64,000 nt of DNA from Methylomonas sp. MK1 (GTDB taxonomy: Bacteria > Pseudomonadota > Gammaproteobacteria > Methylococcales > Methylomonadaceae), in contig NZ_AQOV01000001.1 in NCBI RefSeq assembly GCF_000365425.1, forward strand, positions 3,348,001 to 3,412,000, read 5' to 3'. Positions 18,456 to 27,541 of this stretch are shown here, piece by piece. The translations under genes and the position numbers were made by a program. Position 1 is the stretch's first letter. The number at the start of each line of letters is the position of its first letter. Below the pieces are notes generated by a model that saw only the letters and a program-made list of their open reading frames with translations, did not search any database and was not told the DNA's origin.

Positions 18456-19289
18456 ATGACAACAGCCCAAAAGAATACCCACGCCATTGACATTAGTGCG
18501 TTGAAAAGGGAAGACAGAAAAAGCGCCGAACAGCTAGAAACCTGCATCAAAGTCGAAAACCTGGACTTGTTCTACGGCCAGAAGCAGGCTTTGCATAGCG
18601 TGAATATGGAAATGCCGCACAAGAAAGTGACTGCCTATATCGGTCCCAGCGGCTGCGGGAAATCGACGCTGTTGCGCTGTATCAACCGGATGAACGATCT
18701 GGTCGACGGCGTCACCATCAAAGGCAAGATTCTACTGGATGGCGAGGATATTTACGATAAATCGGTCAATGTCGCGGCTCTGCGCCGGCGAGTGGGCATG
18801 GTGTTTCAAAAGCCCAATCCGTTTCCGAAAACCATTTACGAAAATGTCGCCTACGGCCTAAGGATTCAAGGCATCAATGACCGACGTATACTCGACGAAG
18901 TGGTGGAAAAATCCTTGCGCGGCGCGGCTTTATGGGATGAGATGAAAGACCGGTTGAACGACAATGCCTTGGGGATGTCCGGCGGTCAGCAGCAAAGATT
19001 GGTGATTGCCCGGGCGATTGCCATTGAGCCGGAAGTGATTCTGTTGGACGAACCAGCCTCGGCGCTGGATCCGATCTCCACCCTGAAAATCGAAGAATTG
19101 ATTAACGAATTGAAAGAAAAATATACGATAGTGATCGTCACCCATAATATGCAGCAGGCGGCGCGGGTATCCGATTTCACCGCTTTTATGTACATGGGCG
19201 AATTAATCGAATTTGGTGAAACCAGCGAGTTGTTTACCAATCCGGCGAAAAAACAAACAGAAGATTACATTACCGGCAGGTACGGCTAG
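18456..19289 (+). CDS. pstB: Phosphate ABC transporter ATP-binding protein
   Basis: PstB is the cytoplasmic ATPase that drives phosphate import. The 277-residue protein has Walker [10 protein letters not shown] (63-71), the Q-loop ([17 protein letters not shown]), the signature MSGGQQQRL and Walker [14 protein letters not shown], all in order. There is an N-terminal extension of about 25 polar residues relative to E. coli. It lies 36 bp after pstA and 10 bp before phoU in the same operon. Confidence 0.97.
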   Translation: MTTAQKNTHAIDISALKREDRKSAEQLETCIKVENLDLFYGQKQALHSVNMEMPHKKVTAYIGPSGCGKSTLLRCINRMNDLVDGVTIKGKILLDGEDIYDKSVNVAALRRRVGMVFQKPNPFPKTIYENVAYGLRIQGINDRRILDEVVEKSLRGAALWDEMKDRLNDNALGMSGGQQQRLVIARAIAIEPEVILLDEPASALDPISTLKIEELINELKEKYTIVIVTHNMQQAARVSDFTAFMYMGELIEFGETSELFTNPAKKQTEDYITGRYG

Positions 19290-19299
19290 GAGGTAGACA

Positions 19300-20019
19300 A
19301 TGGATAACAGCAAAATCAAACAGCACATTTCCCGTCAATTCAACGAGGAGATGGAAGATATTCGCAACAAAGTGCTGACCATGGGCGGCCTGGTTGAGCA
19401 GCAAGTCGATTTGGCGACCAAGGCTTTCATGAGTAACGACATGGAGAATGCCGAAAAAGTGGTGCAGCAAGACCAGTACGTCAACGAGATGGAAAAAGAC
19501 ATCGACCATGAGTGCACCGAAATCATGGCCAAGCGCCAGCCGGCGGCTTTTGATTTACGGATGTTGATCGCGACGATCAAGATCATCACCGACTTGGAGC
19601 GGATTGGCGACGAAGCGGCGCGTATCGCCAAAATGACCATGCGTCTGGAAGGTGCAGATTATTATCAGGACAAATATTACGAAATTGAACATCTGCTGAA
19701 TTTGGTCAAGGATATGCTGAACGGCGCATTGGATGCTTATGCCCGAAACGATGTTGAGGAAGTGATTGCCATCACTGAACAGGACGCCAAGGTAGACCGG
19801 GAATACACCAGCATCACCCGGCAGTTGATCACGCAGATGATGGAAAACCCGCGTAACATCACCAGAGCCTTGGATATGTTGTGGGCAGCCAGGGCTTTGG
19901 AGCGGATAGGCGACCACTCCTGCAATGTCTGCGAGCAGGTAATATACATGGTGAAAGGCAAGGATGTGCGCCATCTCAGCCGCGAAGAACTGGAACGTAC
20001 CGTTAATTCGGTTCGCTAG
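19300..20019 (+). CDS. phoU: Phosphate signalling protein PhoU
   Basis: PhoU links the Pst transporter to the PhoR-PhoB two-component system and keeps PhoB off when phosphate is ample. The 239-residue protein is the usual two three-helix bundles, with metal-binding ExxxD-type motifs in each half (DLERIGDEAARIAK near residues 96-110, ALERIGDHSCNVCE near 202-215). It is preceded by a strong AGGAGG site and ends the pst operon. phoR and phoB are not in the window. Confidence 0.97.
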   Translation: MDNSKIKQHISRQFNEEMEDIRNKVLTMGGLVEQQVDLATKAFMSNDMENAEKVVQQDQYVNEMEKDIDHECTEIMAKRQPAAFDLRMLIATIKIITDLERIGDEAARIAKMTMRLEGADYYQDKYYEIEHLLNLVKDMLNGALDAYARNDVEEVIAITEQDAKVDREYTSITRQLITQMMENPRNITRALDMLWAARALERIGDHSCNVCEQVIYMVKGKDVRHLSREELERTVNSVR

Positions 20020-20037
20020 TTATAAGGCCAATTTGAT

Positions 20038-20069
20038 TCAGGGTAACGGTTAATCCTGTACCCTGATTT
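20038..20069 (+). terminator. Hairpin after phoU
   Basis: TCAGGGTA (20038-20045) pairs with TACCCTGA (20059-20066), followed by TTTA. It is a modest candidate for the end of the pst transcript. Confidence 0.45.
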
Positions 20070-20229
20070 ACGTGCTCAGATATTTGGGGCGTGCCGCCCA
20101 TTGGTTGCAAAATCATACGCCCATTCGACGGCCTCGATCCAGACCAATCCGCAACCGTTCTCTACGGTTAGTGCTCTAATTTCTTGAGCCGCGGCCAAAA
20201 TTATCCAGAGAGTTGCTGCTTATCGGCAG

Positions 20230-20796
20230 CTACTCAATCATCCGCGAACTGCGCAATAGCTTGGAACTAATCGCCAGCCCGGTTCGCGTCACATTTTTTA
20301 GTTGTATAACCGGTTGAACCCGAAGGCCGTCGTTAGCCAGACGGATCATGCCGCCTCGGTGTTCGAAATCGGCGATATCGCTGACCGTCAACACCGGAAA
20401 TGGTCTGACAAACTCTAGGGTCGCGGCGAGAATTCTTTCCTGTTGCGCCGGAATATAAATCACTTGGCATTCGTGCAATTGTTCGGGTATTGGGTCGATA
20501 ATCAGCTGAATCGGTAAGTCGTTTACCCGCTCGCCTTCGATCAGTTTTGCCAGTATGCCGGTGACCGGCGAATTGGCGTAACTGCAAAACTGAAACGCCT
20601 TATTGGCTGTCGGCCAAGTAACGAAGTAGGCAAAGTTGTATAAATACGCTGCTTTAAGTTCTGTCTCGTTAAAGCGCGGCTCGTCCGCTCTGCCCGACTG
20701 CGGCGATGGTAAACAGCTTAGCAACAGCATTAACACACACCGCCGCGCAACTGCGCCGGTGTTTGCCAAGAACCTGTGTAGGCTCGTATACCGCAT
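20230..20796 (-). CDS. YfiR family periplasmic protein (DUF4154)
   Basis: The 188-residue protein has an N-terminal signal sequence (about 15-37) followed by a YfiR/DUF4154 domain. The sequence ETELKAAYLYNFAYFVTWP is the family hallmark, followed by the FCSYANSPVTG region and VLTVSDIADFEHRGGMI. YfiR of Pseudomonas is a periplasmic repressor of the diguanylate cyclase YfiN. Here no GGDEF gene is adjacent. Instead it directly follows, with no gap, a TonB-dependent receptor gene on the same strand, an association seen in many proteobacteria whose role is unclear. Confidence 0.85.
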   Translation of the reverse strand: MRYTSLHRFLANTGAVARRCVLMLLLSCLPSPQSGRADEPRFNETELKAAYLYNFAYFVTWPTANKAFQFCSYANSPVTGILAKLIEGERVNDLPIQLIIDPIPEQLHECQVIYIPAQQERILAATLEFVRPFPVLTVSDIADFEHRGGMIRLANDGLRVQPVIQLKNVTRTGLAISSKLLRSSRMIE

Positions 20797-22797
20797 TTAG
20801 TAGCGTACCGTCGCTTTAAGGTAATAATTGCGTTCGAATTCGCTACTGATCACCGCGTTATCTATATTAGGGCTGAATTCCAGATGCCTATTGTCCAGCA
20901 AATTCTGCGCACCGACAGCCAATTCAAAATGCAGATTCGGCTGCCAGCCCAAGCGCAAGTCCAGACGATGATAGGCCGGCACCTGATTGATCAGGTGATC
21001 GGTGTAATACCAATGCGCATCGAATTCCAGTTGATACGGCAGATTGAAGTAGGAGCTGAGGTTGAAACGGTTGCGGGCGCTATTGCCTTCAGCCACCGTC
21101 GCGGCGCTATCCAGGCTACCGTCGCGCTGGTGCAAGGCAATCGCAAACAGGCTGTAACTACCTTGTAATCGCCAGCGTTCGGAAACCCGCCAATTCAGCG
21201 CTGTTTCCCAGCCGTAGGCTTCACCGTTTGCCTTGTTGGCAATTAGAAATGGGATAGTGATGTTGTCGCCGTTGATAAGCGGCGTTTGCGGTTCGGTGGT
21301 GCTTAGCCGGCCGTAATCGCTATAAAACAGCGTAGTATCCAGGTTAAAGATGTCGTTGGGGAAAAAGCGGTAGCCCAATTCGTAAGCGATTGCGCTCTCC
21401 GAGTCGAAATTATCGTCGCCCATAATGTTGGCTGTGGTTCCGGGGGCTACGTTGAACAAGACATTGACGTCGTGATCTGCCCTGGCCGGCACGCGAACTG
21501 CTCTGGATACCGCGCCCCACAGGCTGTGTTGTTGACTGGGCACCCACAACAGCCGGGCGGAAGGCTGGATCTCAAAGCCGGTAAAATCGTTATGCTCGAC
21601 TTTACTGCCGTATATCAAGCGCAGTTCGTCTGCCAGAAATCGCCATTCGTCTTGAGCAAAGACGTTGAACAAGTGCACATCGCGCTCGGATGGATCGAAG
21701 TGTAACAACGCCTGTTTTTGCTGAAGTTGATCGCTATTGAAGCGATAACCGGCACCCCACGTTACGTGATGAGCGTGCCAATTGAAATCATGCTGTAAAT
21801 CCAGGTCGAAGGTGCTGCGCCGATAATCCAGTCGGCTTTGGTTACGGACGGCATGATCGAAATAACTGCGGATTTGTAGGCGGCTATCGTTTTCCAGGGT
21901 TTGTTGCCAACGTAACAGCAGGTTGCCGCCATATTTTTTGGTGCTGTCGGGGCTAATGGGCGAAACCGGGTCGAGGCTATTCAGCGACTGCTGCATGTCG
22001 CCATTGAAATAGTCGCCCTGCACAATCAGGTTTTTGCGGGCGTCCGGGGTCCAATCGCTACGAAAACCGGCGCGGCCCATGTCAAGGCTGTCATTGGCTT
22101 TTTCGCCGTTGCCAAAATGAAAATCCTCGCGATGGTTGTACTTACCGTAGACTCGATAATTGAAGTCCGGATTGAGTTGGCCTCCGTAACGAAACGTACC
22201 GAATCCGGGCTCTTCCTTGCTGGTGCCGCCTGACAGCAATACGCCCTGCGATTCCTGAGCGGAACGCGTAATGATATTGATGACACCGTTGACGGCGTTG
22301 GAGCCCCACAGCGTTGCCCCGGGGCCGCGAATCACTTCGATACGGTCTATGTCTTCCAGCGGGTAGTCCTGCTCGTTCCAGTAAACGCCGGAGTTCAGTG
22401 GGTCGTAAACGGTGCGGCCGTCCATCATCACCAACAGCTTGTTGGCATTTATCCCGTTAAAGCCGCGGCTACTGATCGCCCATTGATTGCCATCCACCCG
22501 CGCGACTTCCAGGCCTGGCACCTTGCGCAGCAGTTCCGGAATCGACTGCATCCCGGAGCGTCTGATTTCTTCGTGGCTGATGACGAATACCGCCGACGGG
22601 GTTTCGCTGATAGGTTGTTGGTTTTTCGAGGCGATGGAAACGGTGGACGCACTCAGCTCTTGGAGAGATAAGGTTTTTAAATGGGATAGAGTATCGTCCG
22701 CCCCGGCAGGCGCGGCAGTCCGCAGGGCAATACAGAAAAGCGCCAAACGCTTATTTTTGCTCGCCAATTTTAACTTGTTTGCCATAATTTCCGTCAT
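20797..22797 (-). CDS. TonB-dependent outer-membrane receptor (BtuB/CirA-like)
   Basis: The 666-residue protein has a signal peptide (to about residue 33) and a plug domain. The plug carries SETPSAVFVISHEEIRRSG, VPGLEVARV, IEVIRGPGATLWGSNAVNG and VINIITRSAQ. A 22-strand beta-barrel follows, ending with an aromatic C-terminal residue (ATVRY). It lacks the STN signalling domain found in the receptors further right, so it is a plain transporter. The barrel type resembles vitamin B12 or ferric-chelate receptors, but the ligand cannot be assigned. The start could be at 22797 or at the second Met (22785), which has the better ribosome-binding site. It is coupled to the yfiR-like gene. Confidence 0.9.
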   Translation of the reverse strand: MTEIMANKLKLASKNKRLALFCIALRTAAPAGADDTLSHLKTLSLQELSASTVSIASKNQQPISETPSAVFVISHEEIRRSGMQSIPELLRKVPGLEVARVDGNQWAISSRGFNGINANKLLVMMDGRTVYDPLNSGVYWNEQDYPLEDIDRIEVIRGPGATLWGSNAVNGVINIITRSAQESQGVLLSGGTSKEEPGFGTFRYGGQLNPDFNYRVYGKYNHREDFHFGNGEKANDSLDMGRAGFRSDWTPDARKNLIVQGDYFNGDMQQSLNSLDPVSPISPDSTKKYGGNLLLRWQQTLENDSRLQIRSYFDHAVRNQSRLDYRRSTFDLDLQHDFNWHAHHVTWGAGYRFNSDQLQQKQALLHFDPSERDVHLFNVFAQDEWRFLADELRLIYGSKVEHNDFTGFEIQPSARLLWVPSQQHSLWGAVSRAVRVPARADHDVNVLFNVAPGTTANIMGDDNFDSESAIAYELGYRFFPNDIFNLDTTLFYSDYGRLSTTEPQTPLINGDNITIPFLIANKANGEAYGWETALNWRVSERWRLQGSYSLFAIALHQRDGSLDSAATVAEGNSARNRFNLSSYFNLPYQLEFDAHWYYTDHLINQVPAYHRLDLRLGWQPNLHFELAVGAQNLLDNRHLEFSPNIDNAVISSEFERNYYLKATVRY

Positions 22798-22883
22798 TTA
22801 CGCCCAATTAAGCACGCGTGCATTGTAGACGGAGGCGATTAAATAGTAAAAACCGCCCGAATGAGCGGCTTTGCGAAGAAGAT

Positions 22884-23501
22884 TTATTTGATGGCGCGGA
22901 TCAGTTTGATCATGTCGCTGCTGGCGGGATCGACGAATATTTTTTGGAACGGGCAAGCTTGCACGCTTTTTAACGTCTGCCGGTTAATATTGGCGCCGAA
23001 AGTATTCAAAATCAGCGGGTTGAACAAATTCATCATCATCGCCAAAGCTTTGTTGGAGCTTAATACGTGTTCCAACAACAGCACTTGACCGCCAGGTTTG
23101 CAAACGCGATAGAGCTCTTTCAGGCCTTTTCTGGGTTTCGGTACCGAACAAAACACAAAACTGGCAATGACCGTGTCGAAGCTGTTATCGGCATAATCCA
23201 GAGCCTGCACATCCATCAAAGCCAGATCGACAACAATCTGTTTACGCTGTTGTTTGCGGCGGGCCATTTCCAGCATTTTCGGGCTGAAGTCGATAGCGGT
23301 GATCCGGCCATCATCAGGGTAAAACGGGAAGTTCTTCCCCGTTCCGACCCCGACTTCCAATATGTGGGCGCCGCTAGCCTGCGACCAGAGCTTTTTACGT
23401 AAACGGCGAAACAGCAAGCCTTCCAGAAAGCCTTCCAGGCCATCGAAATAAGGCGCAAGCCTATCGTAGCGCTGTCTGACTTTAGTGCTGTCCGCCGTCA
23501 T
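22884..23501 (-). CDS. Class I SAM-dependent methyltransferase (UbiE/PmtA-like)
   Basis: The 205-residue soluble protein has motif I LEVGVGTGKN (about 48-57), an acidic AIDFSPKML motif II, and the UbiE-like VIASFVFCSVP and GGQVLLLEHVL segments. It resembles phosphatidylethanolamine N-methyltransferase and ubiquinone/menaquinone methyltransferases of the small type. The exact substrate is unknown. It follows a Tim44-like gene on the same strand after 6 bp, so the two are one operon. Confidence 0.83.
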   Translation of the reverse strand: MTADSTKVRQRYDRLAPYFDGLEGFLEGLLFRRLRKKLWSQASGAHILEVGVGTGKNFPFYPDDGRITAIDFSPKMLEMARRKQQRKQIVVDLALMDVQALDYADNSFDTVIASFVFCSVPKPRKGLKELYRVCKPGGQVLLLEHVLSSNKALAMMMNLFNPLILNTFGANINRQTLKSVQACPFQKIFVDPASSDMIKLIRAIK

Positions 23502-23507
23502 GCCGGA

Positions 23508-24479
23508 TTATTCTGCAAATTGCTGAATGCCGTCCAGGAACCAGCGGGTTTGATTGCTGTTTATGGGTTTGACGAAATGCCATACTTCTTTGATCGGTTC
23601 GGCTTTCGCGCCATCTTCGCTGATCAATGCGTCGAATAACACTACCGCTTCCAACTCCGAGCCGGCTTCGCGGACATCAATTAATTCAGCGTTGAGTTTC
23701 AGAACCTCAGTTTTGTTGCTGGCGCTGGATGCTTGCAATTGCTCTTGAATTTCCACAAATACCTTGTCCGTGGTTAAGCCGCGGATTTCCGCCAAGTCGC
23801 GACTATCCCAAGCTGCTTGCAGGTAGCGGTACGCACTTTCTGCGCCGCTCAAAAAGGCGCGCTGATCGAATCCGGCCGGCAGCTTGTTTGCATCGAAACT
23901 AGCGGCTTGTTGATATTCATTGTTGCTTAATCCTGCTGTTCTGCCTTTTTTGAACAGCACATCGGTATCGAAGCCGGAGCCGCCAGCTGCCGGTTGTTGA
24001 GTTTCGCGATAATAATTTTGCGATTCCGCTGGTTGTGAGTGAGCTGGTCCGTAACCGGTCGGTGCGGCGGGTTGCTGACGTGATCTGGCCGCAAACAAGC
24101 GATACAGCAGATAGGCGACGCCGGCAAACAGCAGCATGTCCATCAGATTGATGTTTTCGAATGCGCCACCGAAGAACAATGAGCCCAATAGTCCGCCTAA
24201 AGCCAAGCCACCCAGCATACCCATCAGGCCGCCGCGACCGGCCCAATTTTGTCTGGCTGTTTGATTTTGTGCGGCGGCTTGTTGCTGGCTAGCCGAGCGG
24301 GTAGGCTGGCTGCTGGCTCCACTGGGAGAGGTGGAGCGTTGAAACGGTGTGCTATAGCTCGGTTTGCTGCCGAAAGACTTTCCGCCGCCCATGCGTTTCG
24401 CCTGCGCTTCCTGGACACTGCCTAGCAGTAAGGCCAGCGCAATGAATAATGTTGCCAAGGTACCGATCTTTCTGTTCAT
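23508..24479 (-). CDS. Tim44-like domain inner-membrane protein
   Basis: The 323-residue protein begins with a signal or anchor sequence, then a Ser/Gln-rich low-complexity linker (about 30-80), a Gly-rich hydrophobic stretch (about 85-130, with two membrane helices), a second linker and a C-terminal Tim44-like domain (about 195-320, with FLSGAESAYRYLQAAW and the terminal WHFVKPINSNQTRWFLDGIQQ, here split by eye). In bacteria this domain is found in Tim44-like membrane proteins of unknown role. Its upstream space holds the divergent promoters of the metal-efflux island. Confidence 0.82.
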   Translation of the reverse strand: MNRKIGTLATLFIALALLLGSVQEAQAKRMGGGKSFGSKPSYSTPFQRSTSPSGASSQPTRSASQQQAAAQNQTARQNWAGRGGLMGMLGGLALGGLLGSLFFGGAFENINLMDMLLFAGVAYLLYRLFAARSRQQPAAPTGYGPAHSQPAESQNYYRETQQPAAGGSGFDTDVLFKKGRTAGLSNNEYQQAASFDANKLPAGFDQRAFLSGAESAYRYLQAAWDSRDLAEIRGLTTDKVFVEIQEQLQASSASNKTEVLKLNAELIDVREAGSELEAVVLFDALISEDGAKAEPIKEVWHFVKPINSNQTRWFLDGIQQFAE

Positions 24480-24619
24480 AGGTGTTTGCCTAAAGTGAAT
24501 AAATGTATTCCGATATTCGGGGTAAAATCGCGTAATTCAAGTAGAATAGCCTTTCGCATGGTCCTATACAACCGCCGTCTACTGATTAACGACATCCAAC
24601 AGACATTCTGAAAACATAA

Positions 24620-25015
24620 ATGGTTGCATATTTGCGTCAATTTCTAGTTATGTTTTTGCTGCTTTTGCAAGTGGCAGCGCCGCTGGTGCATGCCCATGTC
24701 GGTAGAGAAGCCATGCAGGGCGGCCTGCATTTGCACGAATTCGAGTCGCTGCATATCGACCATGATGGCGACCCCGCCTTGATGGCTGTCGATCACGACC
24801 TGCAAATTCAAAATAGTATTGTCAATCTGGGCTCCGCTATCAAGCAGCAGCAATGGCTGGACAGGCTGATGCCGGTTTTCTATCTGCTGGTTAGCTTAGT
24901 TCCCGATTTGGCAATTATTCGGCAAATCGATACCGTTAATTTTTTCCCTTATATTCCGCTGTTCGCGTCGGATCCCTTACTCAGCCACAATCCATCCCGC
25001 GCGCCGCCGCTCTGA
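24620..25015 (+). CDS. His-rich exported protein at head of metal-efflux island (CzcI-like)
   Basis: The 131-residue protein has a signal peptide (1-25, ending VHA-H). The following stretch is rich in His and Asp (HLHEFESLHIDHDGD, about 38-52, and VDHD), a plausible metal-binding loop. A second hydrophobic segment lies near residue 85, and the C-terminus ends SRAPPL, as in small periplasmic proteins encoded at the start of heavy-metal RND operons. The role as metal-binding accessory protein is inferred from composition and position 130 bp upstream of the czcC-like gene. Confidence 0.65.
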   Translation: MVAYLRQFLVMFLLLLQVAAPLVHAHVGREAMQGGLHLHEFESLHIDHDGDPALMAVDHDLQIQNSIVNLGSAIKQQQWLDRLMPVFYLLVSLVPDLAIIRQIDTVNFFPYIPLFASDPLLSHNPSRAPPL

Positions 25016-25142
25016 AAGGGGTTGGCTTCGCTGTTGAAGTACGCTTATTTAACACGTAACAGCCCCGCGTTCTAAAAATGGTCAAATGCCCATTAGGCCT
25101 TTGGCTGCTCAGCCCTATTCAATTATTGCTTTGGAGTGCTCC

Positions 25143-26453
25143 ATGAATGGATACCGTTATCTGAAATGCGGTTTACCTGTTTTACTGCTGCTTACGGCGC
25201 CTTGCCTTGCCGAAATAAATTCTGTCGGAGAGAGCTTGGCGGCGACTCGCGGCGAAATGTTTTCGGAAAATTTGATTGTCGAGCACATGGATCCTATCGA
25301 AACCGATCAATCGCTGAGCTTGTCGCAATTAGTCGAAATAACCTTGGAAAAATATCCGGATCGCCTGGTTGGCGAAGCCTTGGCCCAGGAAGCCAACGCC
25401 TTGGCCGAACGCAGTGATGCTTGGGTGGCCGGCTCCACGGCTGTTGGTTTAAATTACATGGATGATCGAATTGCCGACGACCTGGGTTCGCGTGAGGCCT
25501 CGGCCCAAGTCGAAATCACTACCTGGAAATGGGGGCAGCGCGATGCCGGCCAGGCCGTGGCGGAGCGGGCCGGCGTTTCCGCGCAAAAGCAATCGGCGGC
25601 GGTTAAGCTGGAAGTCACACGCTTGATCAGAGATGCCTTGTGGAATATGGAAATCGCCAATATCGGTTTGCAACAGGCGCAAAATGCTTTGTCGATTTCC
25701 GAGCAATTGATGAAGAAAGTCGAACGCCGGGTGGAACTGGGCGATTTGCCGCGCGCGGATTTGTTGCTGGCCAAGGGTGAATATCTGCAAAACCGGGCGT
25801 TGGTAACCCAAGCTGAGGCGGAGGTAATGCATAGCCGTAAAGCCTATGCCAGTTTGACTACGTTGTCGCGGGTGCCGGGCAATTATCAGGAAAAACTCAG
25901 CGATATTACCTCCGTGACCAGCAACCACCCGATGTTGGAAGCTATCAATGCCATCATTGACCGCAAACAAGCAGAAATTGAATGGACCAAAACCACCGAT
26001 CCTATCAATCAACCCAAGCTCAGTGTAGGCGCGAAAAGCCAACGGGATGGCCGCAGCGGGCAAGACATCGAGAGTGTCGGCGTCGGCGTGGTGATGCTAT
26101 TCGGCGGAGAGGCCTATAACGCGCCGGAAATCGCGAAGGTGAATCTGGAGCTGAACAATGCCAAGGCGCAACGCGAACATCTTTACCGGCAGTTGGAGAA
26201 AAATCTGCACGAAGCCGAGCATGCTCTGGAAGTGACGCGGGCGGAGCTGGCAATAGCCAACGAGTTGAAACAAATCGCCGAAACCCATCTGAAAATGACC
26301 GAAGTCAGCTTCTCGGCCGGCGAAATCAACCTGTTGGATCTCTTAAAAATCCAGGCTCGCAGTCTGGAAGCGATTCGCAATGCCAAATTGCAGGAGGTTA
26401 AATTACAGCGCAACATCGCTTTCTACAATCAAGCGGTAGGCATACAGCCATGA
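25143..26453 (+). CDS. czcC: TolC-family outer-membrane protein of heavy-metal RND efflux (CzcC-like)
   Basis: The 436-residue protein is the outer-membrane channel of the tripartite pump encoded with the next two genes. A signal peptide (about 1-22) is followed by two long alpha-helical repeat pairs typical of OEP/TolC proteins. I chose the ATG at 25143, which has TTGGAG nearby and gives a normal signal peptide; an upstream ATG at 25086 adds 19 residues. Its stop overlaps the adaptor start by 4 bases (ATGA). Confidence 0.87.
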   Translation: MNGYRYLKCGLPVLLLLTAPCLAEINSVGESLAATRGEMFSENLIVEHMDPIETDQSLSLSQLVEITLEKYPDRLVGEALAQEANALAERSDAWVAGSTAVGLNYMDDRIADDLGSREASAQVEITTWKWGQRDAGQAVAERAGVSAQKQSAAVKLEVTRLIRDALWNMEIANIGLQQAQNALSISEQLMKKVERRVELGDLPRADLLLAKGEYLQNRALVTQAEAEVMHSRKAYASLTTLSRVPGNYQEKLSDITSVTSNHPMLEAINAIIDRKQAEIEWTKTTDPINQPKLSVGAKSQRDGRSGQDIESVGVGVVMLFGGEAYNAPEIAKVNLELNNAKAQREHLYRQLEKNLHEAEHALEVTRAELAIANELKQIAETHLKMTEVSFSAGEINLLDLLKIQARSLEAIRNAKLQEVKLQRNIAFYNQAVGIQP

Positions 26454-27541
26454 GGCGGTTAATCTTCGGCCTGTTATTGACGCAGGCGTTAAGCGTGTTT
26501 GCTCAAGATACGCAGATCAAAATTACTCAGCAGCAGATCGACAATTTGGATATAAAAGTTGCGCAGCTTAGCGCTAGTCAACAGATTCCGTTGTTTTACG
26601 CGCCGGGCAAAGTGGTGGTTCCGGCAGACCGGGAGGTGTTGATCAGTAGCAGCCAACCCGGTTTGGTCACCCAATTGCCGGTCAATATCGGCGACAAGGT
26701 ACGCAAAGGCCAACTGTTGGCACAGTTGAACAGCCCGGAACTCGTCGGGTTACAACAAGCATTTTTAACCGCTGCCAGCGAACTGAATTTATCCGGCCAA
26801 GAGCGCAGCCGCGATCAAAAATTATTGCAGGAAGGTGTGATTGCGCAGCGGCGCTGGCAGGAAACCCAAATGCTGTACAGCAGCAAATCGGCCAAGGCCG
26901 ATGAGGCCCGGCAGTTGTTACTGTTGGCCGGCATGTCGGCCGCCGAGATTAAAAGTTTGGGTCAAAACCACAAGCTGGACAATCGTTTGACTATTCGGGC
27001 GCCCATCGACGGGGTGGTGCTGGAGCGTCTGACCACTTTGGGTGCCCGCTTGGATATGCAGGCGCCGCTGTATCGGATTGCCGATTTGTCTGAACTGTGG
27101 CTGGAAATCAATATTCCGCAGGAGCGCTTGAGCGGGATTCGGCTCGGCGATTCGGTGCGTCTGAAAGGCAGCGAGATCACTGCCAAAATTAGCTTGCTGG
27201 GTCAAAGTGTCGATCGCGATAACCAAACGGTATTGGCCAGGGCGGTGATTGACGGCAAAGCCGAGGGTTTACGCGTGGGACAGAACGTCAATGCGCAGAT
27301 CATGCAAAACAGCTTTGAGACCGGCTTCCTTGTACCTAATACCGCCATTGCGCAGAACGAAGGGCGCGCTTATGTATTTGTGCGCAATCAAGACGGATTT
27401 GCCGTGACTGAAGTGACGGTTACCGGTAAGCAGGACGCCAATTCCTTGATCAGCGGACCTTTGTCCGGCAACGAGCAAATCGCCATAAAAGGCGCGGTGG
27501 CCTTGAAAGCCAATTGGTTAGGTTTGGGAGGCGGCGAATAA
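26450..27541 (+). CDS. czcB: Periplasmic adaptor of heavy-metal RND efflux (CzcB-like)
   Basis: The 363-residue membrane-fusion protein has a signal peptide (1-19) and a barrel-sandwich/lipoyl half (about 50-95, with VLISSSQPGLVTQLPVNIG, and again at 180-200 with RAPIDGVVLERLT). A helical hairpin (about 95-150) and beta-barrel domains follow. It links the inner-membrane pump to the outer-membrane channel. No His-rich metal-binding N-terminus such as in CzcB of Cupriavidus is seen. The TAA stop overlaps the start of the pump gene (TAATG). Confidence 0.9.
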   Translation: MRRLIFGLLLTQALSVFAQDTQIKITQQQIDNLDIKVAQLSASQQIPLFYAPGKVVVPADREVLISSSQPGLVTQLPVNIGDKVRKGQLLAQLNSPELVGLQQAFLTAASELNLSGQERSRDQKLLQEGVIAQRRWQETQMLYSSKSAKADEARQLLLLAGMSAAEIKSLGQNHKLDNRLTIRAPIDGVVLERLTTLGARLDMQAPLYRIADLSELWLEINIPQERLSGIRLGDSVRLKGSEITAKISLLGQSVDRDNQTVLARAVIDGKAEGLRVGQNVNAQIMQNSFETGFLVPNTAIAQNEGRAYVFVRNQDGFAVTEVTVTGKQDANSLISGPLSGNEQIAIKGAVALKANWLGLGGGE

